Shown piece after piece: positions 1-9,213 of a DNA stretch of 49,734 nt. The notes below the pieces were generated by a model. It saw nothing but the letters and a program-made list of their open reading frames with translations. It was not told where the DNA came from and did not search any database. Each line of letters begins with the position of its first letter. Position 1 is the first letter of the stretch. The translations under genes and the position numbers were made by a program. Origin of the DNA: a bacterium (lineage in GTDB: Bacteria > SZUA-79 > Acidulodesulfobacterales > Acidulodesulfobacteraceae); contig JAJYQS010000041.1 of NCBI GenBank assembly GCA_021794475.1, positions 1,992 through 51,725 of the forward strand. Reading direction: 5' to 3'.

Positions 1-41
1 TAATATATATTAAACAAATTTTGAATATAGAAAAGTGCTAA
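1..41 (+). CDS. 3' end of an unidentified upstream gene (partial)
   Basis: One frame is open from base 3 and stops with TAA at 39-41, directly before the GTG start of lpxB at 42. The other two forward frames have stops at 1-3 and 11-13. Only about 12 codons are visible, so the product cannot be named. The abutting stop and start suggest translational coupling with lpxB; lipid A genes are the usual neighbours, but that is inference. Confidence 0.35.
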   Translation, partial: IYIKQILNIEKC

Positions 42-1211
42 GTGAGAAAAATATTAATAGTATCGGGGGAGCTTTCAGGAGATTGGCTTGCGTCGGGTTT
101 AATGAAAGAATTTAAGAAACTTAGACCGGATGCCGATTTTTATGCGATGGGCGGTGAAAACTTAAAATCGGAAGGCGCAGAAATTATAGCAGATATAAAT
201 GAACTTGCAGTAATGGGTTTTACAGAAGTAATTCTGAAAATATCGGTTATAAAAAAAATATTAAAACGTATTTTAGTATGGATAAAATTAAACAAACCTG
301 ATTTAATAATTTTAGTCGATTTCCCTACTTTTAATTTTAAAATTGCCAAATATGCCTACCAGTTGGGTATTCCTGTTGTATATTATGTTCCTCCTAAACT
401 ATGGGCATCAAGATATAAAAGAATATATTTTATAAAAAAATATATAAGATTTGTGATAGTCATATTTCCTTTTGAAGTAAAAATATATAAAGACGAAGGC
501 GTAAAGGCGTATTATAGCGGAAACCCCATTAAATACAGATTAGATGAATTACAAAAAACTATAAATATAAATAAGATAGATATAAATACGAATTCTAAAA
601 ATAAAAATTTTAAAAACAAATATCCTATAATCTCTTTTTTACCCGGTTCAAGGAAATCAGAATTAAAATATCATACTCCAAGGATTATAAAATCAGCCGA
701 GCTTATACTTTTTAACTACCCTAGCGCCTTATTTATATTCCCTTTCAGGAAAGGAATAGATTCGTCTATTTTAGAAAAAGCGTTATATAAATCAAAATTA
801 CCGGAAGAAAGCTATTCTATATCAAATTATTTTGAAGATTCTCTTCTGCAGAGCGACATAATAATCGTCGCATCCGGGACTGCTTCATTGGAAGCCGCAA
901 TGTTTAAAAAACCTGTTATAATAGTCTATTATTTAAATTATTTAACATATTTAATCGCAAAACTTATTGTTAAAGTAAAAGACATAGGACTGATAAATAT
1001 AATAGCCGGAACAAGGATAGTGCCGGAATTAGTCGAATCTCAATTTACTGCCGAAAACGTGTATAAAGAAACAGCAAAATATCTAAAAAATGATGAATAT
1101 AGAAAAATGGTAATTTCAAAAATAGAAGAAACTATTTCAGTTTTGGATTCTATAAAAAATCCTTTTAAAGAAACCGCAGAAATTATAAATAAAAATATTT
1201 TCAGAATATAA
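42..1211 (+). CDS. lpxB: Lipid-A-disaccharide synthase LpxB
   Basis: This is the GT19 glycosyltransferase that joins UDP-2,3-diacylglucosamine to lipid X, giving the tetraacyl disaccharide of lipid A at the cytoplasmic face of the inner membrane. The 389 residues match the usual family length. Visible motifs are the N-terminal SGELSGDW (family SGExSGD), YYVPPKLWA near residue 120, PGSRKSE near residue 200, and SGTASLEAA near residue 279 in the nucleotide-binding half. The start is GTG at 42, immediately after the stop of the preceding frame, with no clear Shine-Dalgarno, so coupling is likely. A short Asn/Lys-rich stretch around residues 175-195 precedes the PGSRKSE motif. An msbA-type exporter and waaA follow on the same strand, consistent with a lipid A assembly cluster. 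Confidence 0.95.
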   Translation: MRKILIVSGELSGDWLASGLMKEFKKLRPDADFYAMGGENLKSEGAEIIADINELAVMGFTEVILKISVIKKILKRILVWIKLNKPDLIILVDFPTFNFKIAKYAYQLGIPVVYYVPPKLWASRYKRIYFIKKYIRFVIVIFPFEVKIYKDEGVKAYYSGNPIKYRLDELQKTININKIDINTNSKNKNFKNKYPIISFLPGSRKSELKYHTPRIIKSAELILFNYPSALFIFPFRKGIDSSILEKALYKSKLPEESYSISNYFEDSLLQSDIIIVASGTASLEAAMFKKPVIIVYYLNYLTYLIAKLIVKVKDIGLINIIAGTRIVPELVESQFTAENVYKETAKYLKNDEYRKMVISKIEETISVLDSIKNPFKETAEIINKNIFRI

Positions 1212-1269
1212 AATAAAATAGTATATAACAAGACACGATGAAAATAAATAATTAATTAAAATAAAAGTT

Positions 1270-3168
1270 ATGTTTAAAAAGAAAACAAATATTAAGAAAG
1301 ATAAGAAAGACGGAAGGCAGTCATATACAATACTGAAGAAACTTCTGCCTTATATGCGGCCGTATAAAAATCGCCTGCTCATGGCTTTAATAAGCATGAG
1401 TTTAGTTTCTTTGCTGACGGGAATACTTGCATATATTGTTAAACCGCTTATTAACGACATATTTGTTTCTAAAAATTTTTCCGAACTTATACTGATACCG
1501 CTGTTAGTCATAGCTATATTTATTGCTAAAGGAATTTTTTATTATATGGAAGCGTATTATACCGGATACGTCGGGCAAAATATAATAAAAAATATCAGGA
1601 ATGACGTTTATAAATCTATTGTTAATCTTCCGATATCGAAACTTAATAAAATCCCCACCGGCGTTTTTATAGCAAGAATAACTTACGATATCAATCTTAT
1701 TCAGCATACTGTTTCAAATGCTCTAAGCGCCATAGCAAAAGATATACTTACAATTATAATTCTTCTGGCAGTTATTTTTTACATGGACTTTGAACTTGCC
1801 ATTGCAGTATTTGTGCTTTTCCCGATAGCTATAATACCGGTATCCCTTCTTGGAAAAAAAACTAGAAAAACCAGTATCGATACGCAAAACGAAATGGGCA
1901 ATATTACGAAATTTCTTGATGAGACTATTTCAAATTTAAGAATAGTTAAAGCGTACAATATGCAGGAATTTGAAATAGGCAGGTTTAAAAAACTTTCCGA
2001 CAGGCTATACAGATTTCTTATCAGAATGACCAAAATTAAGGGTATTACAGTTCCGTTCGTGGAATTAGTCGGGGGAATCGCCGTGTCGTCTATAATATTT
2101 CTCGGCGGTCTGCAGGTTATAAAATACGGATATTCCCCCGGCAGTTTTTTTTCATTTTTAACCGCTATTTTACTTTTATATGAGCCTGTGAAAAGCCTGT
2201 CGAGGCTTAATAATAATCTGCAGGAAGGCATTGCCGCGTCGTCAAGGGTATTTGAAATAATGGAAGATAATTTTGAAGATATATATAAAGGCGAGAGTTT
2301 GCCTAAAAACATAGAAAACCTGCAAATCAGAAATTTATATTTCAGCTATAACAAAGAAAACGGTTTTGACCTCAAAAATATTAATCTGAATGCGGAAAAA
2401 GGAAAAATGGCTGCAATAGTAGGGCGCTCAGGGGCAGGCAAAAGCACTCTGTCCATGCTGCTGCCCGGGTTCTATCAGCCGGATGCGGGAGAAATATTAA
2501 TTAACGGTAAAAATATAACGTCATACAGTTTGAAAGAATTAAGAGATAATATTTCTTATGTATCGCAGCAGGTGTCCCTGTTTAATGAATCCGTCAAGTT
2601 TAACATAGCATACGGCACTTCTGCTTCTATAAATAGTTCGGATGATACCGAAAAAAAGCATGCAAATATAAATAAATTTAAAACTGTTAATACAACCGAT
2701 GATAATCGCAATAATAGCGAGCGCAGCGATAATGTAAAAGAAGATAAAATTAAAATTAACGACGGTTTAATAATTGACGCTGCCAGGCTTGCATATGCGC
2801 ATGATTTTATAGTTAATCTTCCTGAAGGATATAATACTTTAGTTGACGAATCGGGTCTGAGATTGTCGGGAGGGGAAAAGCAGAGGATTTTAATGGCAAG
2901 AGCTTTTTTGAAAAATGCTCCCATACTGATTTTAGATGAAGCGACTGCTTCATTGGACAACGAATCTGAAAAACATATTCAAGATGCCCTGTTTAATCTC
3001 TGCAGGGATAAAATTGCGATTGTCATAGCGCACAGACTTTCAACCGTCAAAAAAGCGGATATCATATATGTTATAGAAAACGGAGAAATTGTTGAACAGG
3101 GTAATCATGAAGAATTAATCGGAATAGACGGTATTTATAAAAATGTTCTAATTAAGCAGATGCAATAA
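1270..3168 (+). CDS. msbA: Lipid A export ABC transporter, MsbA type
   Basis: This half-transporter has an N-terminal six-helix membrane domain (about residues 30-320) fused to an ABC ATPase domain. The family flips lipid A-core across the inner membrane. ATPase motifs are Walker A GRSGAGKST near residue 386, signature LSGGEKQR near 532, Walker B ILILDEATASLD near 553, and the switch histidine in AHRLST near 588. The length of 632 exceeds the usual 580 or so because of a hydrophilic insertion at about residues 449-497 between the Q-loop region and the signature helix, rich in Asn, Ser, Asp and Lys. Position between lpxB and waaA supports lipid A as substrate, although related ABC exporters look similar. 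The start is ATG at 1270 with no strong ribosome binding site. Confidence 0.9.
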   Translation: MFKKKTNIKKDKKDGRQSYTILKKLLPYMRPYKNRLLMALISMSLVSLLTGILAYIVKPLINDIFVSKNFSELILIPLLVIAIFIAKGIFYYMEAYYTGYVGQNIIKNIRNDVYKSIVNLPISKLNKIPTGVFIARITYDINLIQHTVSNALSAIAKDILTIIILLAVIFYMDFELAIAVFVLFPIAIIPVSLLGKKTRKTSIDTQNEMGNITKFLDETISNLRIVKAYNMQEFEIGRFKKLSDRLYRFLIRMTKIKGITVPFVELVGGIAVSSIIFLGGLQVIKYGYSPGSFFSFLTAILLLYEPVKSLSRLNNNLQEGIAASSRVFEIMEDNFEDIYKGESLPKNIENLQIRNLYFSYNKENGFDLKNINLNAEKGKMAAIVGRSGAGKSTLSMLLPGFYQPDAGEILINGKNITSYSLKELRDNISYVSQQVSLFNESVKFNIAYGTSASINSSDDTEKKHANINKFKTVNTTDDNRNNSERSDNVKEDKIKINDGLIIDAARLAYAHDFIVNLPEGYNTLVDESGLRLSGGEKQRILMARAFLKNAPILILDEATASLDNESEKHIQDALFNLCRDKIAIVIAHRLSTVKKADIIYVIENGEIVEQGNHEELIGIDGIYKNVLIKQMQ

Positions 3169-3334
3169 AAATAGTCAATAAATCCGTTATACAGATATGA
3201 TGTATTGTATGGTAATACAGACATGGTGTAAGGCGGCGGTGGATATATAGAGATAATATATATAAATATAAGGTCTATCGGCGGTTTGGAAAAGCCAGTC
3301 CTTAACGTCGGTAATGGAGTGTAAACTTATTTAG
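3169..3334. other. msbA-waaA spacer with an imperfect 15-bp direct repeat
   Basis: This non-coding spacer contains TACAGATATGATGTA at 3190-3204 and the related TACAGACATGGTGTA at 3216-3230, then a GC-richer stretch at 3270-3330. No gene, convincing terminator or promoter is visible. Confidence 0.4.
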
Positions 3335-4975
3335 ATGAAAAAATTATATTTTTTTATTTACAATCTTATTTTATATATAAGCCTGCCTTTTTTCTTAGTT
3401 ATTATGCTTGTTTTTTATTTAATTAAAAATAAGCATGCTTCCGGTTTTTTCTACAAATTAGCGCCCTATTTAAGTTTTACCAAAAATCATAAAAATAATA
3501 TCGGAAAAAATAAATATATATGGATTCATGCGGTTTCAGTAGGCGAAGTTAATGCAGCGTTTTATTTTATTAATTTGTTATTGCACCGTATTAATAACAA
3601 AAAAATATATCTTTCGGTAGTAACAAGAACAGGATATGCTCATGCGGTGAAAAAATTCAGCGGAATGCCGGTCTCTGTGATTTATTTTCCGTATGATTTC
3701 TTATTTTCAGTTAAAAGTATTATTAAGCTGCTCAATCCGATATGTTTTATATCTATGGAGACTGAGATATGGCCTAATCTGTTTAATAAATTAAACGAAA
3801 CTAATACGCCTATTTTTATTTTAAATGCGCGTTTATCGGATAGGTCATTTAAAAATTATTATAAATTTAGATTTTTCTTCGCGTATATATTTAAATGCGT
3901 TGATTTGGTGGCATGCATATCGCAGGATTATTACAATAAATTTATTAAATTAGGCGTAGAAGAATATAAATTGCATATAACAGGCAATATGAAATTTGAT
4001 ATTGCGCAAAAAGAAGAAATAGAAAAACTTAAAAAAGAGGGCATAAAGTATAAGAGTGCGATAATAGAGGCTATAGATGAAATTACCGGCATTAAACAAA
4101 ATAACGGCGGAATTGCAGACGGAAAGCAGCGCGATGGCGGTCATGACAGTTCTGATAATTATGATAGCGGCAATATTAAGTTGCTCAACACTGATGCTGC
4201 CGATACTGCTGATACCGCTTCTGCTAAGATAATGAAAAATAAATCGGATAGCGAAAGTTATATTACAAAGATAATTGTTGCAGGCAGTACGCATGAAAAA
4301 GAAGAACAAATAATATTGGATTTATTTTTAAGATTAACTGAAGCTATTGAAAGCAAAGATAATCATAAGATAAAATTTTATCTTATGATAGCACCCAGGC
4401 ATCCGGAAAGATTTCGGTATGTATATGAGTTAATTAAAAAATATAAATTTAATTACATTAAAGTATCCGATTTAATTATTAATGGCAGCAAATATATAAA
4501 AAACGCCGGCAGCCGGAATAAATCGGAAGAACCTGCGAAAGAATACATTGCCGATATTGCCGATCTCAATTTTTCTAAAGAGGATACAAGTTATAAAAAT
4601 AGTTCTGTTATTCTTATAGATAAAATGGGAATACTGAATACACTATACAGTATTGCAGATATTGCATTTGTAGGCGGCAGCATGATTCCTGCGGTTGGCG
4701 GACACAATATGCTTGAGCCTTTGTCGTTTGGAGTTCCTGTTGTTTTTGGAAATTTTGTTGAAAATTTTCAACAAATTACCAACGAACTCGTATCTTCCGG
4801 TGCAGGTATCGCGGCTGCTAATCCGGAAGAACTTTTTACCGCTGTGTATTCTTTTATTAACAATGAAAAAAAATCGTCTGAAGCATCTGCAAAGGCATTG
4901 GAAATCATAGAAAGAAATCAAGGTTCATCGCTTAATAATTTAAATTTATTAATGAATTTTTGCAATATAATTTAA
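3335..4975 (+). CDS. waaA: 3-deoxy-D-manno-octulosonic acid (Kdo) transferase
   Basis: WaaA (KdtA) transfers Kdo from CMP-Kdo to the lipid IVA disaccharide at the inner membrane. The protein begins with a membrane anchor (about residues 5-30), has HAVSVGEVNAA near residue 65 containing the conserved catalytic Glu, METEIWPN near 141, GSTHEKEE near 317 and the C-terminal GGSMIPAVGGHNMLEP loop of the GT30 fold. At 546 residues it is clearly longer than the usual 420-430. The excess lies in two low-complexity insertions, about residues 237-311 (Asn, Asp, Ala, Ser) and about 375-430 (Lys, Asn, Ser), between conserved blocks. It is the last gene of the lpxB-msbA-waaA group and is convergent with rho. 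The start is ATG at 3335 with no obvious ribosome binding site. Confidence 0.93.
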   Translation: MKKLYFFIYNLILYISLPFFLVIMLVFYLIKNKHASGFFYKLAPYLSFTKNHKNNIGKNKYIWIHAVSVGEVNAAFYFINLLLHRINNKKIYLSVVTRTGYAHAVKKFSGMPVSVIYFPYDFLFSVKSIIKLLNPICFISMETEIWPNLFNKLNETNTPIFILNARLSDRSFKNYYKFRFFFAYIFKCVDLVACISQDYYNKFIKLGVEEYKLHITGNMKFDIAQKEEIEKLKKEGIKYKSAIIEAIDEITGIKQNNGGIADGKQRDGGHDSSDNYDSGNIKLLNTDAADTADTASAKIMKNKSDSESYITKIIVAGSTHEKEEQIILDLFLRLTEAIESKDNHKIKFYLMIAPRHPERFRYVYELIKKYKFNYIKVSDLIINGSKYIKNAGSRNKSEEPAKEYIADIADLNFSKEDTSYKNSSVILIDKMGILNTLYSIADIAFVGGSMIPAVGGHNMLEPLSFGVPVVFGNFVENFQQITNELVSSGAGIAAANPEELFTAVYSFINNEKKSSEASAKALEIIERNQGSSLNNLNLLMNFCNII

Positions 4976-5054
4976 ATCATAAAAAGTTTTATGCCGTTTC
5001 AATGTTTTTTGCAATTAATATATTAAACTGAATTGAAATATTAATTTTTAATTG

Positions 5055-5084
5055 TAAAATAAAATAAATAAAGTTTTTATTTTA
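5055..5084. terminator. AT-only inverted repeat between convergent waaA and rho
   Basis: TAAAATAAAA (5055-5064) and TTTTATTTTA (5075-5084) form a perfect 10-bp stem with a 10-base loop, midway between the converging waaA and rho genes. It could be a weak bidirectional terminator, but it has no G-C pairs, so the call is tentative. Confidence 0.25.
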
Positions 5085-5151
5085 TGGAAGTGAAGAAGGC
5101 GCTATATAATGTATAAGATGCCCGAAATCCAAAATTTTGATAGTTTTATAG

Positions 5152-6417
5152 CTATTTATTCATGAGATTAAGAAAATCTGCATTTGATTTTGTATTTTTT
5201 ATTTTTTCTATCAAAAATTCCATAGCTTCAGGGGTGTCCATCGAAGATAAAACCTTTCTTAAAACCCATATTTTTTTTAATTGGTCTTTGTCTATAAGAA
5301 GTTCTTCTTTTCTTGTCCCTGATTTATTAACATCTATTGCCGGAAATATCCTTTTTTCGGCAAGTTTTCTGTCTAAATTTGCTTCAAGATTTCCGGTGCC
5401 CTTAAATTCTTCAAATATGACTTCATCCGCTCTTGAGCCTGTATCTATTAAAGCAGTTGCGATAATTGTTAAACTGCCTCCTTCTTCGATATTTCTCGCT
5501 GCTCCGAAGAATCTTTTTGGTTTATGCAGCGCGTTTGAGTCAACACCGCCGGAAAGAACCTTGCCTGAAGACGGTATTGTAACATTATAAGCCCTTGCAA
5601 GTCTTGTTATTGAATCTAATAAAATAACCACGTCTTTACCTGCCTCGACAAGTCTTTTTGCCTTTTCGATAACTATTTCCGCTATTTGAATATGTCTTTG
5701 CGGCGGCTCGTCAAAAGTTGAACTTATAACTTCTCCGCTGATAGACCTCTGCATATCCGTAACTTCCTCAGGTCTTTCGTCAATTAAAAGGACCATTAAA
5801 AATATTTCTTTATGATTAGCATTAATGGCATGGGCGATGTCTTTCAGAAGCATAGTTTTTCCGGTTCTCGGAGGAGCTACTATAAGCGCTCTCTGTCCTT
5901 TGCCTATCGGAATAAGCAAGTCCATCATCCTTGTTGAAATATTTTTAGGGTCAAATTCTAATTTGATTTTTTCTTGCGGATAAAGAGGCGTTAGATTGTC
6001 AAATAAAATCTTTTCTTTTGCAACTTCAGGGTCTTCAAAATTTACGCTTTCAACTTTTAATAAAGCATAAAATCTTTCATTGTCTTTAGGCGGTCTTATT
6101 ATTCCGCTTACGGTGTCCCCGGTTCTAAGCCCAAATCTCCGGATTTGCGAAGGGGATACGTATATATCGTCAGGTCCGTGTAAATAATTGGATTCTAAAG
6201 ACCTCAAAAACCCATATTGGTCAGGCAATATTTCGAGCACACCTTCGCCGGTAATTAGCCCATTTTTTTCAGTTGTTTGATTTTTTTCGGTTTCAGCCTG
6301 TAATAACGCATAAATCAAATCCTGCTTGCGCATTCCTGAGGCACCTTCTATATTATATTCCTTAGCGATCGGCATCAGTTCCGATATTTTCTTTGTAGTT
6401 AATTCTTTTACATTCAT
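5152..6417 (-). CDS. rho: Transcription termination factor Rho
   Basis: Rho is a hexameric RNA-dependent ATPase that releases transcripts. The 421 residues are typical. In order there is the N-terminal Rho_N helical domain (about 1-45), the cold-shock RNA-binding domain (about 55-130, with [15 protein letters not shown]), and the RecA-like ATPase with Walker A APPRTGKT (181-188), Walker [17 protein letters not shown], and the RNA-contacting loop around [21 protein letters not shown] with its usual sequence. The start is ATG at 6417, preceded on the minus strand by a purine-rich AAGGAAAAAGGAAATT that provides the ribosome binding site. It lies 37 bases downstream of the GGDEF-type gene on the same strand and may be co-transcribed with it. 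Confidence 0.97.
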   Translation of the reverse strand: MNVKELTTKKISELMPIAKEYNIEGASGMRKQDLIYALLQAETEKNQTTEKNGLITGEGVLEILPDQYGFLRSLESNYLHGPDDIYVSPSQIRRFGLRTGDTVSGIIRPPKDNERFYALLKVESVNFEDPEVAKEKILFDNLTPLYPQEKIKLEFDPKNISTRMMDLLIPIGKGQRALIVAPPRTGKTMLLKDIAHAINANHKEIFLMVLLIDERPEEVTDMQRSISGEVISSTFDEPPQRHIQIAEIVIEKAKRLVEAGKDVVILLDSITRLARAYNVTIPSSGKVLSGGVDSNALHKPKRFFGAARNIEEGGSLTIIATALIDTGSRADEVIFEEFKGTGNLEANLDRKLAEKRIFPAIDVNKSGTRKEELLIDKDQLKKIWVLRKVLSSMDTPEAMEFLIEKIKNTKSNADFLNLMNK

Positions 6418-6454
6418 AATTTCCTTTTTCCTTAACCTTAAATAATTAATTAAA

Positions 6455-7501
6455 TTAAATTATATTCCATTTTGAATTCCTTCTTGCCTCGAATCTCCTT
6501 GATTCCGCTAAATCTATTGTAATTCTTTCAGTGCCGCCGTCATCTGGATACTGCGCAATGCCGGCATTCATAGATATAATGCTATTATTTTGCTTTATAA
6601 AATAATCCTGAGCTTCTAAAAATATAGCGCTAATAATTTTTTTTGCATCTGTTTTGTTTAAATTTGGGAAACATATAATAATTTTGTTTCCGTATCTTGC
6701 CGCAACATCGTAAGTCCTGATATGTTTTTGTATCAAGCTGCCTACAAAGCCGATGACGGTATCTCCGGCTTTGTGTCCTGATACAGAATTAAATTCATTT
6801 AATTTATTGATAGACATTAAGGCAATTGACATAATGCCGTGCTCGCTGTTAGCTTTTAGCGTTTCTTCGAATAATCTTTGATGAAAATATTTAAAATTAT
6901 AAAGACCGGATATGTTATCAAATTTTGAACACTCTAAAATTTCTTCGTCGAATTTTTTTATTTTAATTATGTATGAAAGTATTGAAAAAATAATATCAAA
7001 AGTGTTTTTTTTATCCGCATCCGTGCAATCTGCGCTATTCTTAAAGCCCTGTACGGAATATATAACAGCGATTGTAGAAACATTGTTTTTGTCGTATTCA
7101 GACGCGAATTGGTAAGCATATAATTCTTTTATGTTTTTATGTTCAAAATCTATTGTTTTTATGTAATTTGATTCTGAGGAATCATTATTAAGATTTACAT
7201 AAAAAGATTTATTTTTATTAAACATACCAATTAGATGTTCGGCATCATTTGCGTTTGCATCCGATTGTATTTTTACGGCATACTCATGCGCAATGCCCCT
7301 TGAACTTATTAATTTAATTTCTTTATTATTTTTTATACTTAAAAACATGATTGCCGCAGCGCCGAAAACAAAATCAAAATTAATATTTACAAAATGCAGA
7401 ATTTCTTCTAACGTTTTATCTTGACCTGCCACTTCCGTAAGTTCTTTAATGAATTTGAAACCTGAGTATTCGCAGTTTTTTATATTGTTGTTATTGTTCA
7501 T
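6455..7501 (-). CDS. GAF-domain protein with degenerate GGDEF domain
   Basis: Residues about 15-180 look like a GAF-type sensory domain and about 190-345 like a diguanylate-cyclase fold. The fold is recognisable from [13 protein letters not shown] (family DxLTGLxN), from SGHKAGD and from the C-terminal [11 protein letters not shown]. The signature loop that should read RYGGDEF is RYGNKII (residues 269-275), and the metal-binding Asp of the usual DIDxFK segment is replaced in INKLNEF. Diguanylate cyclase activity is therefore unlikely; a role as a c-di-GMP or GTP binding or scaffolding protein is inference. No transmembrane segment is seen. The protein opens with an Asn run. On the minus strand AGGAGG lies about 12 bases before the ATG at 7501, a strong but slightly distant ribosome binding site. 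Confidence 0.8.
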   Translation of the reverse strand: MNNNNNIKNCEYSGFKFIKELTEVAGQDKTLEEILHFVNINFDFVFGAAAIMFLSIKNNKEIKLISSRGIAHEYAVKIQSDANANDAEHLIGMFNKNKSFYVNLNNDSSESNYIKTIDFEHKNIKELYAYQFASEYDKNNVSTIAVIYSVQGFKNSADCTDADKKNTFDIIFSILSYIIKIKKFDEEILECSKFDNISGLYNFKYFHQRLFEETLKANSEHGIMSIALMSINKLNEFNSVSGHKAGDTVIGFVGSLIQKHIRTYDVAARYGNKIIICFPNLNKTDAKKIISAIFLEAQDYFIKQNNSIISMNAGIAQYPDDGGTERITIDLAESRRFEARRNSKWNII

Positions 7502-7550
7502 GTATATTAATAACCTCCTATTTATGCAAATTATATTTAGTTAAAATCAT

Positions 7551-7572
7551 ACACAGCCGTCATTAGCTGTGT
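7551..7572. terminator. Inverted repeat between coaE and the GGDEF-type gene
   Basis: ACACAGC (7551-7557) and GCTGTGT (7566-7572) form a perfect 7-bp stem with an 8-base loop. On the minus strand it follows coaE, is preceded by an A-rich run and followed by a short T stretch, so it may terminate the long minus-strand operon before the GGDEF-type gene. The trailing T run is weak; an operator is the alternative. The rest of the 7502-7723 spacer shows no gene. Confidence 0.35.
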
Positions 7573-7723
7573 TCTTTATTTTTTAATAATTTAACGATAT
7601 TTAATTTGAATAGCAATTCTATTCCGCAAACAATAAACAATAACCGTGCAGATTCAGAAATCAGATTAAAATAAATAATTTATTTATATATTTTATATAT
7701 AACAGGATTTTATGGGTGATATA

Positions 7724-8329
7724 TCAATTATTAGTATTGTTATTATTAATATTATTAAGAAAGTTTATTAATAAACATATTTGAGGGTTCAAAAATTTTA
7801 AACCGTAACTATTATTAATTATAAAATGGGATTTAGAAATTTTATAAGATTGATTAAATTGAAATTTATTTCTATTAATAAAATCTTCATACGTAAATCT
7901 TAAAATAGCCCTTTTTAATCTTTTGGAATAATCACATATAACAAGGATAATTTTATCCATTTCTGAATAAAACCCAGATTCAAATATTACGGCTCCTTCA
8001 ATTACGACCATTTTTGAATCGCAATGCAGTTCTAAAATGTCTTTAGTTTTTTTTCTTAATGCAGGGTGAATAATATCTTCCAATTTCTTTTTTTTAATTT
8101 TATCAGAAAAAATAATTTGCGCAAGAGCTTTTCTGTTAATATCGCTATCTTTATTTAAAATGTTTTTGCCAAAAAAATCAACTGTTTTTTTATATTCGTC
8201 AGTATTTTTTTTTAATAGCGTTCTTGATAACTCGTCAAGATTAATCGTAAGAAACCCCGCATCCTTTAGAAAAGACAAAACCGTAGTTTTGCCTGAACCT
8301 ATAGAACCTGTTAAGCCTATTTTTAACAA
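7724..8329 (-). CDS. coaE: Dephospho-CoA kinase
   Basis: CoaE phosphorylates the 3'-hydroxyl of dephospho-CoA in the last step of coenzyme A synthesis. The P-loop GLTGSIGSGKT is at residues 5-15, followed by the conserved LDELSR and the IIHPALRKK segment near residue 86. The start is TTG at 8329: an in-frame TAA lies two codons upstream and there is no other usable start before the P-loop. The C-terminal third (after about residue 140) fits the family poorly and the protein ends in an Asn-rich tail from about residue 189, produced by ATT/GTT triplet runs on the plus strand. It is the last gene of the rplU-to-coaE block. Confidence 0.85.
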   Translation of the reverse strand: MLKIGLTGSIGSGKTTVLSFLKDAGFLTINLDELSRTLLKKNTDEYKKTVDFFGKNILNKDSDINRKALAQIIFSDKIKKKKLEDIIHPALRKKTKDILELHCDSKMVVIEGAVIFESGFYSEMDKIILVICDYSKRLKRAILRFTYEDFINRNKFQFNQSYKISKSHFIINNSYGLKFLNPQICLLINFLNNINNNNTNN

Positions 8330-8360
8330 TTTTTAAAATTCCCGATTATAAACTTATATA

Positions 8361-9191
8361 TTATAATTTTCCGATAAACGAAACAAACCTTGACGCTGTT
8401 TTATTTTCTCTATAACTGAAATAATTTTCATTTTCGTAAGTGCAAAGATTCATATCGTGTATATTTTCTTTGCGAAATCCTGAAGCGCAAAGAACATATT
8501 TTATCAATCCTTTTAAATCAAATAAATATTCCGCCGAACTACCGCTATGACCAGCTTTTATTCCGCCGCTGCATACTATGCGGTTATCGTTTACGGCATC
8601 CGCATATTTTGCCGTAAAGTAATTTTTATAATTTATATCCTTATTTATAAATTTTTCGTATAAATCTTCTTTGACGGTATAACAATGTTTGCAAATCCCC
8701 GGACCTATAACGACGGCGACGTTTGCAATATTCGCATTATAGTGATGTTTTAGCATATCGGCAGAGTTAATTAAGATATCATTGTATAAGCCGCGCCATC
8801 CGCAATGGACGGCTCCTATAATCCCCGAACTTTGAGCATAAAACAGCAAGGGTATGCAATCCGCCGTTTTTATACATAAGAGATAATGTCTCAGAGATGT
8901 AAAAATACCGTCTGCGTCAATTATTTTTTCAGAAAATTGAGCGGCATCGCATCCATTGACTGAAATTACGGTATTGCCGTGGACCTGGTTTAATTCTGCA
9001 ATATTAAAATCATTCTCATAATTTTTATCATCTGTACGGAAATTTAATTTTATTTGCTTTATCAGGTCAGATCTTGCCTCTAAGTTCTTTGTCTGGAAAT
9101 CGATGTTTTTATCCCCGAAGCCAAGCACAATGCTGTTATTCCATGCGCCGACGGGGCAATTAATATAATCTTTTTCATTTAAACATATCAT
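8361..9191 (-). CDS. pgeF: Peptidoglycan editing factor PgeF (laccase-domain, YfiH family)
   Basis: This family (formerly multicopper polyphenol oxidoreductase) is cytoplasmic, binds zinc and acts on purine nucleosides; PgeF also limits mis-incorporation into peptidoglycan precursors. The conserved metal and active-site segments are all present: LNQVHGNTV (with the conserved His), KTADCIPLLF, VHCGWRG, and GPGICKHCYTV. The length of 276 is a little above the usual 240-260 because of small loops. It lies 22 bases downstream of rluD and 31 upstream of coaE on the same strand. The rluD-pgeF pairing is common in bacteria. Confidence 0.92.
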   Translation of the reverse strand: MICLNEKDYINCPVGAWNNSIVLGFGDKNIDFQTKNLEARSDLIKQIKLNFRTDDKNYENDFNIAELNQVHGNTVISVNGCDAAQFSEKIIDADGIFTSLRHYLLCIKTADCIPLLFYAQSSGIIGAVHCGWRGLYNDILINSADMLKHHYNANIANVAVVIGPGICKHCYTVKEDLYEKFINKDINYKNYFTAKYADAVNDNRIVCSGGIKAGHSGSSAEYLFDLKGLIKYVLCASGFRKENIHDMNLCTYENENYFSYRENKTASRFVSFIGKL

Positions 9192-9213
9192 ATTATGTAA
9201 TAGGCAGCAGCGT

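Noticed and set aside
3281-3333. Possible fourth IS605-like right end before waaA (GCCAGTCC...GGTAATGGAGTGTAAAC)
   Set aside because: It lacks ACCGGAA and GGAGTATGTCA, and the hairpin arms pair poorly.
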